Shown here piece after piece: positions 33,731-34,268 of a stretch of 34,268 nucleotides of DNA. The notes under the pieces are model-generated. The model worked only from the letters and a program-made list of their open reading frames with translations, was not told the origin of the DNA and did not search any database. How positions within the stretch are numbered: the first letter of the stretch is position 1; the number at the start of each line of letters is the position of its first letter. Source of the DNA: an uncultured Eubacteriales bacterium (GTDB taxonomy: Bacteria; Bacillota; Clostridia; Peptostreptococcales; Anaerovoracaceae); NCBI GenBank assembly GCA_905206455.1, contig CAJLHL010000011.1:1-34268 (forward strand), given 5' to 3'. The position numbers and the translations under genes were made by a program.

Positions 33731-34171
33731 TCATAGCTTCCGGTGAAAGAGACCGTGCTGTGTGCAATACCACAGAAGATTCCCCCGGGCGATTCGCGGC
33801 AGATAGGTCTTCAGACTCCACTCCGGATAGAGTCTGCGAAGGATCACCGTATCCCCCGCAGCAAGCGCCACAAAAGAAATATAGTGCTCTCTGGTCATCT
33901 CGTGATCCGATGAGATATAGTACTCGTCACCGACCTGCTCTACGGACAGCCTGTCTTCTTCAGCTGCGTTTTTTGCCTGAAGAGGCGTCAGCTTTTTTCC
34001 GCAGCAGGTAATGCCCGCTTCCACAGAGGCGGTAAAGATATTTCCGCAGTCGGGACATACATAAAAAACGGTTCGTTTCATATTTCCTCCTGTCTGATCA
34101 TTTGAATTCAATTCTCCCGACAGAAGAACGTCGATCTCCACACCGAAGAGTTCCGACAGCAGCGGGAACAT
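33731..34171 (-). CDS. HTH/desulfoferrodoxin-like fusion protein, 5' end lost
   Basis: The recognisable frame runs to 34201. Its front (DTGVGSPDLSMFPLLSELFGVEIDVLL) is the last part of an XRE-type helix-turn-helix domain. The first 40-50 residues of that domain are missing, and a stop codon lies upstream in frame. The rear, from ATG 34081, is a 116-residue desulfoferrodoxin-like unit. It has a rubredoxin-type cysteine set (C9, C12, C26, C27) and a superoxide-reductase-like part with SDHEMTREHYISF (H60, H66) and WYCTQHGLF (C106, H109). The ATG 34081 has its own ribosome site (GGAGGAAAT) inside the coding region, so this half may still be made alone. The ATG at 34171 lies within the HTH and has no ribosome site. 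Confidence 0.8.
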   Translation of the reverse strand: MFPLLSELFGVEIDVLLSGELNSNDQTGGNMKRTVFYVCPDCGNIFTASVEAGITCCGKKLTPLQAKNAAEEDRLSVEQVGDEYYISSDHEMTREHYISFVALAAGDTVILRRLYPEWSLKTYLPRIARGNLLWYCTQHGLFHRKL

Positions 34172-34198
34172 GGACAGATCCGGCGAACCTACGCCGGT

Positions 34199-34226
34199 AT
34201 CACATAGTTAAAGATATTGGTGTCAT
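34199..34226. mobile_element. Probable junction between host HTH gene and an integrated element
   Basis: Homology to the HTH family ends at the GAT codon (34201-34199), where family members normally continue W-[DE]-T-G. Beyond it the sequence becomes AT-rich and unrelated. The GA at 34201-34200 fits the GA crossover dinucleotide used by TnpX-type serine recombinases. The element's last gene appears to end 26 bp away. Confidence 0.45.
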
Positions 34227-34268
34227 TTAATCAATTTTGCCGATAAAGCGGTAGAAGATTTCTACCTC
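34227..34268 (-). CDS. C-terminal end of a probable large serine recombinase (partial)
   Basis: The final 42 bases, read on the minus strand, encode EVEIFYRFIGKID followed by TAA. I recall very similar tails (E-I-x-I-x-Y-x-F-I-G-x-I) at the ends of clostridial site-specific serine recombinases with a DUF4368 domain, as in Tn4451-type elements. Only 13 residues are in the window, so the call rests on that tail plus the interrupted gene beside it. Confidence 0.45.
   Translation of the reverse strand, partial: EVEIFYRFIGKID

Noticed and set aside
1..34268. CRISPR arrays, tRNA or rRNA genes, complete insertion sequences
   Set aside because: No regularly spaced repeats of CRISPR type, no cloverleaf with a CCA end, no rRNA signatures and no complete transposase were found on either strand.

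Overview
The window looks like chromosomal DNA from a Gram-positive, spore-forming, anaerobic Clostridia-type bacterium. The reasons are the gene order ylxM-ffh-rpsP-khpA-rimM-trmD, a ylmE-sepF-ylmG-lspA-rluD division cluster, a Gin-like sigma-G inhibitor, YtrA-type GntR/ABC operons, a BceAB-type exporter, strong GGAGG ribosome sites, several TTG starts, and iron-sulfur and desulfoferrodoxin-type proteins. Base composition is mixed, roughly half G+C by eye, with AT-rich stretches at both ends. The genus cannot be fixed from the sequence alone.

Layout. 1-4900: a Gin-like zinc protein (+), an anchored unknown protein, a secreted SLH/HtrA-type protease with an Ig-like tail, and a flavin/ferredoxin protein divergent from an HxlR regulator. 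5072-14438 (all minus): the conserved housekeeping block. In transcription order it is sppA, ylxM, ffh, rpsP, khpA, rimM, trmD, an HlyD-like membrane protein, yggS, sepF, ylmG (frameshifted here), lspA and rluD. Hairpin terminators sit after sppA, between khpA and rimM, between ylmG and lspA (weak), and after rluD. 14768-17441: an MFS exporter divergent from a MalY/PatB-type C-S lyase whose promoter overlaps a perfect dyad. 17532-20494: an unknown protein with a WG-like tail, cysE with a long leader carrying two 49-bp direct repeats, and a MOSC protein. 20732-20869: the truncated head of a sigma factor.

21364-27180: two divergent GntR-ATPase-permease operons sharing one control region, which contains a 16-bp-arm dyad placed over a -35 box. 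27181-27901 appears gene-free. 27902-30378: a cation/proton antiporter and a guanine deaminase that overlap tail-to-tail by 43 bp. 30634-33422: a BceAB-type ABC exporter. 33731-34268: an HTH/desulfoferrodoxin-like gene that loses its front end at a point where a new sequence begins. The last 42 bases encode what looks like the C-terminus of a large serine recombinase, so the window probably ends inside an integrated element.

The points most worth a second look are the recombinase junction inside the HTH gene with a rescuing internal start, the one-base frameshift in ylmG, the duplicated promoter-like repeat in the cysE leader, and the shared operator of the two GntR/ABC operons. I found no CRISPR array, tRNA or rRNA, and nothing that I can claim as a wholly new multi-gene system.
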